The position numbers and the translations under genes are program-made. From the NCBI GenBank assembly GCA_022747635.1, contig JAKTNV010000005.1:49009013-49073012 (forward strand): DNA of 64,000 bases. Direction: 5' to 3'. This DNA comes from Hetaerina americana (Eukaryota; Arthropoda; Insecta; Odonata; Calopterygidae). Shown here one piece after another: positions 43,501 to 58,500 of the stretch. Within the stretch, counting starts at the first letter, position 1. Each line of letters starts with the position of its first letter. The notes under the pieces were generated by a model. That model saw nothing but the letters and a program-made list of their open reading frames with translations, did not search any database and was not told the origin of the DNA.

Positions 43501-46500
43501 CAAGGCTTTGCTGCTTTCACAATCAATTGTTTTGTAAAATTTTATCATTATAGCAGTATCCCTCAATGTTAGGCATATATGTATATTAACAATAAAATGC
43601 ACACATTCCTACAATTCATATGAATGTACTACATCTTTGCATGAGTAGATTAGATCAATATTTATTTATTTAAACATATGTGGTAGATTTACTTATGTCT
43701 AATACATTCAATGTACTTCTCCACTCCTGTTTGTTACTTACAACTACTCCAGAGGCGGTTGAGAAATAACATTTTACAACAAACTGAGCCATTTATTATT
43801 ATGATTATTATGATTTTAATACTATTAAATTCAATTGATATTGAAGGATAGTACATACTTTTACAAAATGTAAACATGATTTTTTAAATGTTCCTTTGGT
43901 CACTTATTTTTAAATATCTTTGTGTTAAAATGTCCTAACATGTAAGAACCAAACAAGAGGCTATATTTTAAAAGAAACTTTACCATAGTGTTTTCAAATA
44001 TAAATGATCATGAAATATTAAAAGGTAAATAACAATGAAATACTTTTATTGAGCACATTACCTCATCAACATCCTGGAGATCAGTTGATATGAGGAGATA
44101 GCCCAATGGAAGAGGGTCACAGACATTAAACAGATAAAGAAGCAAGCGAGTTATCTAGAGACATTAAGACTTGCCCACCAAGAGTAATGCAAAGTTTCAT
44201 AAACACAACAGAATTACATCAAACATGAGTGAATTGTTGCCACGTGCAACACCCATAACAGCCCATTAATGTCAATTACTAATGCCATAGAATAATTCAA
44301 AAGTGATTTTGTAACAAATAACATTAGCAGTGAAACTAACATTGTGGCATCATTGTCAGTAGTTATATATGGGTTTCCATGACAGTTTCACATCGAATGC
44401 ATAGCTTTTAGTACACAAAGTCATGCATTAATAAATATTGTACTCAAATCATCATTCAAATCCTTCCATCAAATGTGAGCATTTATAACAATAACAGTAA
44501 TAATAATCATAACAACAAGATTTTGAAATATTTGCCATTCAAATAACCATATATTGGGGCATATAATTACCTATGCGATATGAAGTTATTTAAATTATTT
44601 TAAAATTTCAGGGCTGACAGTTGCATGCAAAATGAAAATATTGGAATTTAGGCAACTCATACAAGATTCTTTTTAAATAATATTAATTTTAAATGAGTTC
44701 ACCTTTGGAATTCATAAACAATCATCAGCTGATTTATTATAAAAATCCTTAAAAATAGGCATTCAGAATATGAATTAAAATGGTACTCTTTGGCATTTGA
44801 CATTATGCATATAACTTATTAAATCAGTAAAACATTCAACATGCACCCTGGGCCTGATACCAATTTGAAAGCCTCAATATATGGTATGTACTTAAATTTT
44901 TTCAAGAATTCACCATGCGATTGGGGCATACAATCAAGGACATTATAAAAAGAGAAAATCAGAGAAAAGAAACAAAGTTAATTGGTAGTACAAGAAAGAG
45001 AGACAGATATTAAGAAATTAAGCAAAATAAAAAGATTAGTGAAATCATTCTTAAGTTACTTAATAAAGCATGCAGACTTATAAAAAAAGATCACCCTAAT
45101 AATGCAATCTAAATTCAAAACAGTTCACAGAAAGAGTACATTATAGAGTAATACATTAGTAAAATTTTATTCACTAGGATTTTCCACATTCAAAGGCTAG
45201 CAAATAACAACTCACATGGCCAAATTTATGAAACACTAGGTAGTGTTCAGCCGATGTGTTGACACCAGACCCCAGCTTCCAATTCATAAACTGAAAAAGA
45301 AAAGAAAAAAATATTTCAAAATAAAATATCTTGTATTTGGATGACATGGTATTCTGAACACAAATATTTTGGTGATATATTAGTATTTTCATAGAGAATG
45401 GCAATTCAAAAAATACTCCAAGGATTTAAATTTATATGAGAGAAAACTTCATATACATTTTGTTTGACAAGACATAAGTAGGAGAGAGGGAGACTTTTAC
45501 CAGAATATAGTCTACACTTCTTAAATTGCATAATGATATTCAACTAAAATGAATGCTAAAAGATGGAACACAAAAATTTTAAAAGCACTGATCAGAATCC
45601 TAGGCTGTGAGTTTTTTAAAGTCAAACCATATTGCCAGAAGAGTAATCACATAAAGAAAAACATAAAGCTCATAAATATTAATGGAGAAAATAAGCAGAA
45701 GCCATGGAATGGCAATTAGGGATGAAGCGTGATATTGGATGTGAGTAGATAGGAGTGATGACAGTTGGATGTGATGGTGATGGTTGGAAATGGAATAGGG
45801 TAGATGATAAGGGAGTAGAAGGAAGCAAGTTAAAGGCGAATATAATTTCAATAGATATATAATAATTAGACCTAATATGATGGAACAAAATCAACAAAAA
45901 TGGAAGCCAAAATGCATTGTAACATGAAATTCTTATTCATACCCAAGAAAATACCAAAAATGTTTAAATAAGAGAACATAGTATTTAAACCAATTGAAAC
46001 AGTAATTGCAAGTGCTCTTTCACACAAATAAAACAAATTCTAGAACACAATAATAATTCTAATGGAATATTATGCATCAGGTTGAAAGGGATTCGACTGG
46101 GTACACTACTTAAGAGACAGTAGGATAAATAAAGAGACATGGATGGAGGGATGGCTAATCAGATCACAAACAGTGAAACTCCTCTACCATACTTCTGTGT
46201 GAGAGAAAGATAACTCAAGAAATTTATATCTATAGAGGGAATGGATAGTCTAAGGGATCTGAAGACAAGAGACCCTTATAATATTATGACTAAATGATAC
46301 TTGCAAATATTTAGCAAGCAGTCAAGACATTAGGTTCAAGCATTGACATACTATTGGTACCATTTTGAAAATATATTTAAACATTCTTTTTAATCTGAAA
46401 ATTCTTGATTGCCTACAAATTATAACCTATGCTAGAGCTCTATTGTCAACTCTCTGTCATAGCTGAAGCATGGAAAAATATCCAGTCTTTCTGCATAAGC

Positions 46501-49500
46501 TAATTTTAGAATTTGATAGCAAGAGAGTAGCTGGCATGCTTAGAGTAATTGCAAAATAAAGACCCTTCACAGCATTAAAAACTATGAAATACAGCAATTA
46601 ACCTTGAATTTTTTAAATATATACTTTTGAAAAATGGCAGCAGAGGGTTTAATTCTTTAAAAATCAAAGGGATACATCATTTCAATGCATGTGACACCAC
46701 TGAGCCCAAGTTAAACCCTTTTACTGTAAACAGAGAAAATTATTGATGAATCCAATTTTTGGAATATCTTGTTTCTGAATGGATAGGTAGAGAGCCAACA
46801 TCCAATAGTATAATACTCTATGTAAACATTTTTCCCTGTCCATTGATTATCCATCATTATCTTCAGGTAGCCAAACCTACAACTCCATTTTCTTAGGGGA
46901 TAGCTATAGTTAAATAAAGAAAGATTTTGGATTTTGGTTTATGTTGGTGGCCCTGCTTTAATCCCTACTTCCGCAAAGCAATTTCTGCATATTTATTTCA
47001 TTGCTGTAACTTTCATATATCACTTTTGTTCCAGAGACTTATATTATTACTCCCATTTCTTATTTCTTCATTTTGAGTCTCTTAGTACAAAATTCACCTT
47101 CGAATCTGTTGCTATACTCCCTTTTCTTTTACTCTTCTCTCACATAACTGTTTGGTGACTCAACTCTCATCCATTTATGACTAAAAAAATGAACTACAAT
47201 CCTTTCAAGGAGTAACTTTCACCATAATATAGGAAATGAGACTCACTTAGGCCCTTACTGTTCATTATAGAATGGATGAAGTAATTAAAACGGTACATCT
47301 TGGTAAGGGTTTAAAAATGGGAGATAAAGAAGTATAAACCCTCTGCTATACTGAAAATTCCATGAAGTACTTGAATATTACTTCCATTATTTTATAATCT
47401 ACCACTTATTGGCTTCAGAGTATTTCCATTACTTTTACCGCAAAACTTCTCTTGTTTCCATATCTAACACATTAATAAATATTTAAGCTTCTCCTAATAT
47501 TCGTAAATTACCTTGTACACAATTACGATCTGCAGTATTTATTACTGCACAAAAATACTTTTGCTACCCTGATAAGTATTTTTTATTCACACAAACGACT
47601 AACAACATATATTTCTCCAGCCTTGCATGCTTTTTAATTTCTTTATCTAAGCTACCCCTCTTCATTAAAATTTTGCGTAATTACATAAAACAATCCATAT
47701 CCTCTATTATTTCACCATTTTCACTCTATATAGGCTTAGTGGGTTAAATTGAAGAAGGGCTCAATTTCCCCTAAATAAAGTCTTCTATCTATCTATTAAA
47801 AGTCATTACTCTGCTCTTGGATTTATGAGATGTATTAAAAAGTTAACAGGAATTTGAGTTATTCAGAAAGAGTTTTATTTATTCATCTATATCAATGTTA
47901 TCCCCTTTGAAGTAGCCCCCATTAGATATTGTACACTTATACCAATGCTTTTTCCAATCCTCAAAATACTTCTGGAACTCAATCTTTGGTATAGCTCTTA
48001 ATTCTCTCGGTGTTGCATTTATAATATCATCTCTGCCTGTAAAACGATGGCTCTTTATGGTTTTCTTTGTTTCTGGGAACAAAAATGAGTCAAATGGGGC
48101 CATTTTTAATGAATATAGAGGCTGGGACATCATCTCAGTGCTGTTTTTGACCAAAAATTAGCGACCAAGCAGTGAGCATTATGAGCAGGTATATTATCAT
48201 GGTGCAAAAGCCATGAATTGTTTCATCACACACATGGGTGTTTTCTTTATAATGCTTCACACAAACAGTGTTGAACTCATAAGACTCTATTGATCATTTG
48301 AGCTTGTGACAAGAACTCATTGTGCACTATGCAATGCACTGCACAGTACGCGAAATTACAAAATTCCCATTACTTCTTGAATTCACCTTATATTTACTCT
48401 TATTTTTATCCTCTCTGTAACCACACATCAGACATACATAGTATAAGTCTTTAAACAATTCATGTAGAAGCATATAAAAGGTATCACTTAAACACACAAT
48501 TACGGAAGTGATGAATTTGTAGATCTTTCAAAGCTCATATCATCCATAGTACAATGGTGAGGAAGCTGGATGATGTTGCAGTGCCAATGGTTATCATGCT
48601 AGAAAGCATGATAAAAAATTAAAATAATCTTGTCAAAATGCATCACTTTTACAGCTTTGGGAGGGATATGATAATCAATTATAAGAATAAGTAAGTTCAA
48701 TATTTTTCCTGCACCTGAAATGAAATGCCTTTCACAGCAAAATGAGTAATAAATATATTATAGGAGCTACTAAAATGCCCATATTTTCTAAGATTTTTAA
48801 TGGAATATTAAAATGTTTTCTAGTTAGAAATCCAGGAAATTTTCTTTTTCAAAATTTCCAATATTCCTGAGGTCAGTGAATGAATATAAAGATGCATTTC
48901 CTGAAAATTTCAAATGTGACTTTTCAATAAGTAGGCACCTACCTTAAATGATTCTTGTAATGAGTTAATGAGAGACATTTGACATAAATAAACCACATAA
49001 ACATCTAAAGATAACAAATTTTTCTGATAACGTGCAATTATAATTCTTATATTTATATTTTTGTCATAATAAACAAGTGAATGATAACCAATTAGTTAAC
49101 CTTGATACCTACTTAAAAGCATAAGGATAATTTATGCATTAAATGAATACATTTACCATTTCTGTTAACGTTAGACTGATCACTTAACATTTTTATTTAC
49201 AATTATGTATTTTTTTACACACACAATTCTGTTATGGTGCAATCAAGACGATCATTGATGGAGATTTATCTGGCAAAGATACCTGCTCCAATTATCCCCT
49301 AAATGTGGGTGAATACCTTGTTTGTATAGTTTATGCATTTAAGCACAAGAGATGAGTCATAGCTTTACCTCATTTCTGCTTGTTTTTGGCAGCCACAATG
49401 TATGGCCATGAAATATCATTCTCGTTTCCTCATTAAAATTTTGAAGCTTTTAAAAAGAAATCTCAAGGTAGGCATAAAAGCATTTTAAGCCACTCATACA

Positions 49501-52500
49501 CAAATAAAACATAACAATCATGCAACAGGATTTTTGCTGACAACTTCCATTCATAAGAGTACGTAAAACATAAATTCTTGTCACTGAAATTATAAAAATG
49601 AAGCAATCCTTTATTAAATAAATGCCTTTACACTTATCCACAATATATTATATTACATCATGTTATATTCTATTTTACAACACTCATTTTTCCAAATATT
49701 TAACTAACAAGCAGGATGCATCAAGTACATTGTACATACTGTTTCATGCTTTTTTCTCTAAAATATTTTTATCTAATTAAAGTCAAATCTAGTAAGTGAC
49801 CCATTTTATCCTATTTCTTTTCATGGACACTTTTAGACAATAGATTGGTATTAGAATTCCAATGGAGGCAGGAAAGGCAGGAGCATTTTGATTGGCATTG
49901 GGATGTTAAAGACTGAGATAAAGGGGAGGCCACGGGTCAGGCAAGATAGGGGTCCAAAAAGAATACATGTTGGAAGAATGAAGGGAGGACAGAAGCATGT
50001 GGAATTGAAGAAGGGTTTATTGAAGCATTAGGTTTGATGGTGTGTTTTATTAGGAGAGGCAAAGAAATTTATCATGTTTCACCTTGTGTCCATCCAAAAT
50101 CTACGTTAAATGATAGAATACGAATAATATTAATATTTTCTCAAGCCATAGAAAATATGCATAAAAAGCTCCTTCTTAGCACAATTTCAAAACACCTTGA
50201 AGTCGGCCCATTAAGGCATCTTAGAAAGAGAGCATGAATAGACCAATTTAACAGGCATCCAATGAACCTTGATTTTTAAGTTAAGTTCATGTAATTTTTT
50301 GGACAAATGTGGCTGAATGACATGAATTCAACCAACAGCAAGTACTAGTTTAGACATAAACTAAATCATACCAATTGGATTTTAATTCGAATTTTCACCA
50401 ATACATAAGTACATACTCACAAAGATAAAGTTGCTCAAACAAAAGTCAACATGCACAGCTGCAATCTTCAAATCACATAGCAAATACTTACCTTTTTGGC
50501 AAACTGCCTCGGTACGATTGAAAAAAACAAAGCAATTACCAAAAGTTGAGCAGATTTGTTTTCAGCACTACTCACTTTTATGGGTCAAGAATGTATGCAA
50601 AAATAACAACTTCCAAATGTTCTAAAACACTTGCGAAAAGTAGAAGTTTTTTACATACAATAGTTAAACTTCCTTTCACACCAACACACTTCATTATGCG
50701 TACCTACTAAATATATTTTGAGTCTAATTCTATGTTATTCGTTTTAAAGGCTCAATGTTGATATGCACAAGCCACAGTGATATACTATATTTCCAAACAC
50801 AAATTTTACTATCATTTTTTAGAAATAAGACTTGTTTTTCATATCAAATTGTTAAATTGTATAGTTAATGAAAGCACGTTGATGGCGTAAAAAAATAAGT
50901 TGCCATAGTCTCATTGCAAACACAATATAAAATTCTAACACCGAGCCTGAAATGAGAGTAACATCAAGAATTCCAATTACAGCGTCTTTTCGTGAAAACT
51001 AAGGGAAAATAGGCTATTATTAAATGGTTGGTGACTTATTTATAGTTACTTATATCAAGCTATATGATATAATACAGAAGAATTGAACTGCTGCCAAATG
51101 CCATCATAACACATTTGTGAACTAGCTGCTGAATATCCAACATTTTTTAGATAAACTGTATCACTGTGTCATGATTTGTGTAGTTTGTTCACTGTTTTAT
51201 TGACAACTGAAGTCTGACGAGTACCAACCTATAAGTCTTGATTTCATTTCCATGACTATTCAAGAACAATTAAAATTAAAAAATATCTTAATTATGTGAT
51301 ACAAAGTAGAAACCATGTCTCTAATCATAGTATTTGTCTTTGGGTGTTTTTTATCATTATATTCCCTTAATTAACCATCTTAAAATTATATTCAAAACTA
51401 ATCATTAAATGTATGCTCTAAATTCCTCAATTATTATAACTTAAGATATCCTTGCATCACCACATTTTTTTAATACCTATACAAAAATATTATCCATGCT
51501 CACTTTAAGACTAGTTCTGCCACTGATGAATGGATAGTTACATGTTGTATGTACACACATGTATGCTCCATGAACATAAAAGTATTCCAGTTGTATAAAA
51601 TAATAATGTATTTTTAGTATTTATATATTTCATACATGCATTTCATTCTTATATATTCTGATTCTCTCCAGGCTAAGAAGCTGGTCAATTAGTGAATGAT
51701 TGAATTATATGTTGTTAATTCAATTAAAAAGCATCATAGGTATATTTGAAGCCAAAGCACTAAGAATGAGTGTTTGACCTCACCTTTTCTTCCTCATGCT
51801 TGAACATGTATTAAAATAAATAACTTTAGAGGATGATGTTAGGATAATATAAATTTTTATGGATACCAGAACCGTCAAAAGTCAGTTAAAATACATAATG
51901 AAGACAAAGCTAGAGCTTAAAGAGATAAAATTGAAGTGAATCAAATCAGTATGCTTATATTTAATTGGCATTTTATTTTAAAAGCTTATTGCACAACAAT
52001 TAGCAAGCAGAAAAGAAGATACAGAAATGTCTCCATGGACAGCATTGTGACAGGGATGTTAAGAAAGAAAGCATTAGACAGAGAAATGAAATCTAGATTT
52101 ACTAGGGGGTTCACACAGTGTGGTGAAAAGAAACTTGTAATCTTTGGAGTGCTATAGAAGTGTTATAGTAGAGGGAGGATAGCCAGCATGGAATAGCAGA
52201 TGGTACTAAATGAAAAATAGAGGGTAGATAACAGGAGCAGGTTAGTGAGAAAATATTATCAGTAGAGAGAAAAGCAGCACTCAATAGCAGTTTAGATGTA
52301 CATTCTGACAAGTGGCCATAGAAAGGAGAAGTACCTCTATAGTACATGTGATCTAATAAATAGATAAGGTGGCTAGGAACATTCCTGGAAGAAAACACTT
52401 GATTGTTATACAGAAGACTGAAATGCAGTGATGGAGATGAGAGTGAGGTGGCTGAGTGCAGTTTAGGAACAAGGAAATGCCACTGGGAAAGAAAAAGATA

Positions 52501-55500
52501 CTGAAGAAATAGTTTAATAATATAAATATGATTCAAATGCCATGCCATGGAAGAGTTTATTCATTTTTTCTATTACATGATATAGGTCAGGTTAACCAAA
52601 GGATGCCCATTTTACAGTTATTAATTCAATGGTGGCCCTGCAACATTTTTAATAAAACAGTGCATGGAACTGTTATAAAAAATAGGATTGGCTAACAGCA
52701 GCCCAAATATTAACTATTTATGAACAAATAGAAATAGATTCACATGGAAAATACCAGGAGATATATGGTGGTGTGCATTAGATTAATTAGAGTTCAATAT
52801 ATTTTTAGAGACCGGACCTTCAAATTGAACATTATTCCATTAGCATATACAGACTTGAATCATAATTTTAGGCTATAAAATGTAGCATTAAATTTAAGAG
52901 AATTTAAAAAAAAGAGAGGGTAGTTATGAAATTGGATTGCACATACTTTAATTATGATAAAAACTAAAAAACTATGTGCAAGATTTAAGTGTCAATTACT
53001 AGGACTTTTCTAGGTAGATATACATCTATAGGGATATTATATAAATACAATAGATAGTAGCAATGTGTGAATCCCTAAGCTAATACTGGGAGCTCAAGTG
53101 GAGTATTAGAAAGACAGAGGCAATCAAGATGTTGCAGTGGCTAGCATACTTGCTCCTCCCCTAGGGGGCCAGGTGCGAATCCTGGAGACAGCAGATCTTT
53201 TTCAGGGATATCCCGATCCCTACTTGAGGTTCTCTGTGAAGAGCACTTCAAGTTGACTAAGCCACTCATCCAAAGGGACACTAAGCTGCAGACCCCTTGG
53301 TACCTTTGTTTAAAAGTAGGCTAAAGACAATGTCAGGTCTCTCTCCACCCTTCCTCCTTTCCCATCCTACCCTAATTGCACAAACAACCTCAGCAGTCAG
53401 TCGCCTCCCTTATAACAACTACTACTACTAGAAAGAAGAAGTGGCTCAGTATTGCTGAAGTACAACTGTACAGTAAATCCAAATCATATGTACTTGTAAT
53501 AAATCCACAAAATGTAGCAGTGGATAATTTTCTTAAAATACTACTGTATAATGTTACCATTAATACTTTTCTTACTTGAGATAATCAATTCTATCAACAC
53601 TTAAAGTAATAATGCCAAAATTGCACTACTTTTTGGAGCTGATGTTTTTTATTTTTCAATAAATCAAAATAACTGTTGTTGGATACCATGAGTGAATCCT
53701 TTGAGGGAAGGCTCCCTATGTATTCTCCAAAAATATTAGTCCAAATGAAACACCAACCAGGGTAAAATAATGCAACAATTTCAGAGTGTAAAAATCATTT
53801 GCCTTGACTGTGATTCGAACCCAGATCCTTCAATATCCAGTCGAGTGCTTTAGCTTTGAAAGGAAAAAGATGTTCCTTTAGAAGCCCCAAAATTTCAGAG
53901 TTTAAGAAGACGTCTTGATAGCTTAACTGGCTAAAGCACTTGACTGGATATAGAGGGATCTGGGTTCGAATCCCAGTCAAGGCGACTGATTTTTACACTC
54001 TGCAATTGTTGCATTGTAATGCACATTAGTGGATGACTCCATTAAAAGTTACTGTTGTGGCATCTCCCGCAGTTTCTTTGGAAAGGGTAAAATAACATTC
54101 TAAATTTCGTAGCTCAGTATTATCATGAATGACCCTAGAAATAAGTGAAGAATTAGATAGCCAAGAAGCCATTTTCAATAATATGTATTTCACCTTACAG
54201 ATTTGTAATGTTTAAAGGAAAGATATTGTTATTTGATTCAGGGAAATTTCTAGGATTTTGAGAACTAGCTTAAAAGAAATATGTAATTATTCACATAAAA
54301 CTACATCATGGAGACATTGATAGCATTTGGAAATCATCCACAGACATAAATTTAGGGCATAATGAAATATGGGAAAAATAGATAAAAAATTCACAGTAGC
54401 AAGATAAAAAATGCTATCTATCCTACCAGGTTTAAAAAGGATATACAGTGAGTGAAATGAGTTCTTTCAGCTAATCTGAAACCTTATGGCCCTTAGCAAA
54501 TAACAAAGTATACATTCAACCATAGGATTACTAAAGGAGTGCATTCATGATATATGCAGTTAGTAAAAATATGCATAAAGTGAATGTTTGAATTAATCTA
54601 AATTTTGTACACTGCCAACATGAACAAAGTAAATGATAGGTTATTCAAACCTGATGCAAGAATCAATCATGTCATTATTATTGTATAATCTGAAGTGATA
54701 TTTCAATATTTCATAATATGCAGGAATTTCACGACTTAAAAATCATTCACCTTTGAAATCAAGTTCTCTGGTTCCAAATCTAGGTCAAGGCAAATGATTT
54801 TTACACAGCAAAATTTCTCCATTTCAATGCTCATCAGCAGATGACTCCATTACAGTAACTGTCAGCACATCTCCTGGAGTTCTTGAATTTGTCAGAGGAA
54901 AACACTCTCATGATTCTATGTTGGCTTTAACCCTGTGAACTGTGGCGCAGTGTGCATGAATATGATAACTTGTGACAATTAATGCAGGGTACTTCATCAT
55001 TACTTCTTGTCCCTTTCAAGCCCTAAAAATTCACAATGTAAGAGGATGTTTTGGTATCTTAACTGTTTGAAGCACTTGTTCATAAATTAAGGGATCCAGG
55101 TTCAAAGCCTGATCAACTCAAATGATTTTTGCACCATGGATTTCCTGCATTAAATGAAAATTATTGGATGACTCTGTTGAGTAACTAACTGCCATGTCAT
55201 CTCCTGAAGTTTTTTGAATTCATGAACGTTAAAGCAAATAAATGTAATGAATGGAGACCTAGTCTGGAGTCTTTACTATAGTACATTTCTTTGAAAACAT
55301 ATTTACCAGGTTGATCACGGAAGGAATACCCCAAAAACCACTGATGAAAATTAAATTAACTACAAATTTCCCAGTTCATGAAAAATTGATATGAATCAAG
55401 ACAGTAATCACAATTACAACATTATCTTAGGTGGAAGCTACTTGAGACACAAAGGCTTAAAGCTAATTTTACCATTTATTTACAAGTTATTATCTATCAC

Positions 55501-58500
55501 ATATTATTACATCAATTTTACTTTTAAGCTTGATATATCAAGTAAAAAATATGAGCCTTACATCACACTGAAAAATCAGACAATAGAGGAAATATTAGAG
55601 GGAGAGTCTGTGAAACAGATGAAGTAATGGAATCTTCATGCCTCTGCACAAATCAAGACCACATCACAAATAAATAGGGATACACTAGCATTTAAAAACC
55701 CATCAGAGACTTCTTCCTCTCCTTTTTTCTGACTGATATCCTATCACCCCCTGCCATTTTTCCTCTTGGATTCTGGTTAGATAATACATAGGCAGGGAAA
55801 AATTTTTCACATAATTGGTACAATATTTATTGTAGAAAAGTATAAAGGCATTTCTTTAATGATGGATACCAATCATTTCCACAAAGTCACATTTAATGGC
55901 ATTCAGCTTTAAAAATAAGTTACTAAAATACAGGTTATGACCTCATAAACTGAATACTTCAGATACAGCCAGCACGTAGTTAGACAGAAAAATAGCTGCT
56001 GACCCACTATATTATTTATTTAATACTTTCATACATTTGCATGGTTATGAACCAGATCAAGGTATTTAACTTTTGCGAAATAAATCAAGATAATTAGTGA
56101 TTTCTTTATTTAAAATGTTTTTAAAATAGCACAAAATTTAGACACTGACAAAATGACAACACCTAATAATAATACTACCAATTATTAATATTATCGCATT
56201 AAATTTAAGTCATTCTTTCAGGCCCTATTCCATTATGGACCTGATTACCAATGTACATTTTCCCCATTAAGATTGCAATGTAATTGGTATACTTTGATGT
56301 CTACCATTGAAACAATCTCTTGAATTGAACAGCACATATTCAGATACATCTCAACAACCTTATTATAATTTTATAAAATTCATTTTATCTAAAAATAGCC
56401 TAGTATTCTTACTAACCCAAGCCTTCAGTTAAAAACAGATTACAGATGAAAGTTGGAGCAAGCTTCTAAGTTTCTTACTCTCAAGTTGCCCACTAATGTG
56501 GCCCATTCAAGTAAGAAAAGAGTATACTTTATGAAGATTTTCTTAAGGGTGCATTGACTGAGAATACAGGAAATGATTTGCCATCAAGAATTCAAGAAAT
56601 GAAGTTTTTGGGGTATCATTTTGAATGAGAAAAAATAACTGCTGATAGTAAAAGTTCTCAGTGATATGAAGTTATATTTTGGAAAGGAAAAGGACCATAT
56701 TCAAGGACATGATGAGAATTTTGCTACTAAGATTTCTTTTAGTCTCTTAACTGACCAGGTGAAACTGATAAAAAAATAAAATATGGCAGTACAGGGGACA
56801 GAGAAACTAACTATGACAACGGACTAGTAATTGTACTGCATAAACTGGTGCACAGCATATATTGATGTAAGATACACCCAAACAAAATTTTGAGCAAAAA
56901 AATAAATAAAAAACTCAAATATACTTTAATACTGATGGAACTAATAAATTTTAATGCAAAGAGATTAATTTATTTAAATAAATTTGGTAATTAACCATTA
57001 ATTTTTAAATAGATTATCAAGAAATTTTATACTTGGTCATCAACAACATAATGAATCAAAAATACTCAAAAAATAATGAAGTCCTTGTCAGCCAAATCCC
57101 TTCAACAATATCATGTGGTGGAAGAATGGTATTTATACAATTTATAAATAAAATAAATTGATTAAATGCAGAAGAATATCAATTAGCGTATAGGAGCTTT
57201 ATTATTGACTTTTCTCTTCATCAATCATATACCCTCTCAGAAGTGTTAGTGCATATGCTGTGTTAGCATTACCCCATTGAGCAGGGGTATTGTGATCTTT
57301 ATAACGTAATTAACTAGGTATTTTTCCGTGAGTACACCGTGTAAAAATAATCAGCGCCTCAAAATCTAACATCTTGGAACAATCACATTACTGAAGCAGC
57401 ATCAAAAGTTGAACCTTGTTTAGGAGACATGGGGACAAGAATATAAACAGCTATGATGCATTTCTATGAGAAGGGGTTCTACATAGGATGAAAGCTGGTC
57501 AGTGATGCCCTTGTACAGAAATTAGAATGTACACCTCTCACTAGATCATACTGTGTACTATTTACACCGAAAACAGGAGGCAGGTGCAGTAGAATACCCC
57601 TTGATGCCTTTCAAGAAGGGTAGAGATAGTTGAGGTACTTGAACTTGTATAAGATCTACACCCTCTTTTTAACAGCAATTTCTGAGAGGAGCTGTGTATG
57701 GCTCAAAGATTTTTATGGTATACCTTTGACATTGCACATTCAAGGACATTTCTCATAAAAGAGGAAGGAAAGAATTTTTTCCTCAATCAACATAAAACAG
57801 GATACCGTGAAAACATTGATTGCCCTGAAAATAAGATCTTTAAGAAAGTATTCAAATTAGAAGTCCAAAACAATATGAGTTCATAATGCCTGATATTTTA
57901 TGTAAAATATTGTTTTTTAAACCTCTGATAATACTGAGGAAGTCCTTTTGCTTTATCAAGGAGTGACTTCATAAACTTAATGCTACTCTCAAGCACACTT
58001 TTTATCACCCAGTCATAGCAAAGTGAAGGACCTGAGGTGATCTGAGCATTAAACTTCTGCCTTGAAATCTCTGTAAGCTCTGTATGCCCTTAAATCTCTT
58101 CAGGTAGCAGTAACGACTGACTGAAATTGCTGCACTTAACTAATTATGCATATGAGAAATGATTTCAAAATCATAGGAATTTGGAAATTTTGCAATCAAT
58201 ATCTTTAAACTGAGTCATTCTTTTTTCATCATATAGCCAAGCTGCACAGTCAATATGGAAAATCGCTTTCAAGTTTTACTTAAATTATACGAACAAATAA
58301 AAAAATTACAAGAGTTTGGAAAAATAATTTGCAGATTTAACACCATGTTTCAGTTCACACTTCTAATACATGAATTTTTAGAAAAAAAACCATCAACCCT
58401 GTGATCCTGCAGTCACTTTTCACATTCAGTATGCTTAGTGGTGCATTATATTTCAAGATTAATATAGCAGAATCAAAAGACACATCATACTTTTTCACTA

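Larger units (their letters stand above)
37155..45215 (-). other. NDRG intron c-d (8.1 kb)
   Basis: AT-rich. It holds the SINE pair at 38.65-38.97 kb and the candidate cassette exon at 44.06-44.15 kb. CAGTGGTGTATGCTCAAGGA near 42169 resembles ends of some arthropod DNA transposons, but no partner is seen. No other coding signal was found. Confidence 0.7.

Noticed and set aside
51936..52548. Purine-rich stretch suspected of being LINE coding sequence
   Set aside because: No RT, endonuclease or tail motif could be read in any frame.
53912..53983. Possible serine tRNA gene
   Set aside because: The cloverleaf is good, but a class II long variable arm is missing, the anticodon stem has a mismatch, and diverged copies with a common downstream body show it is a SINE head.
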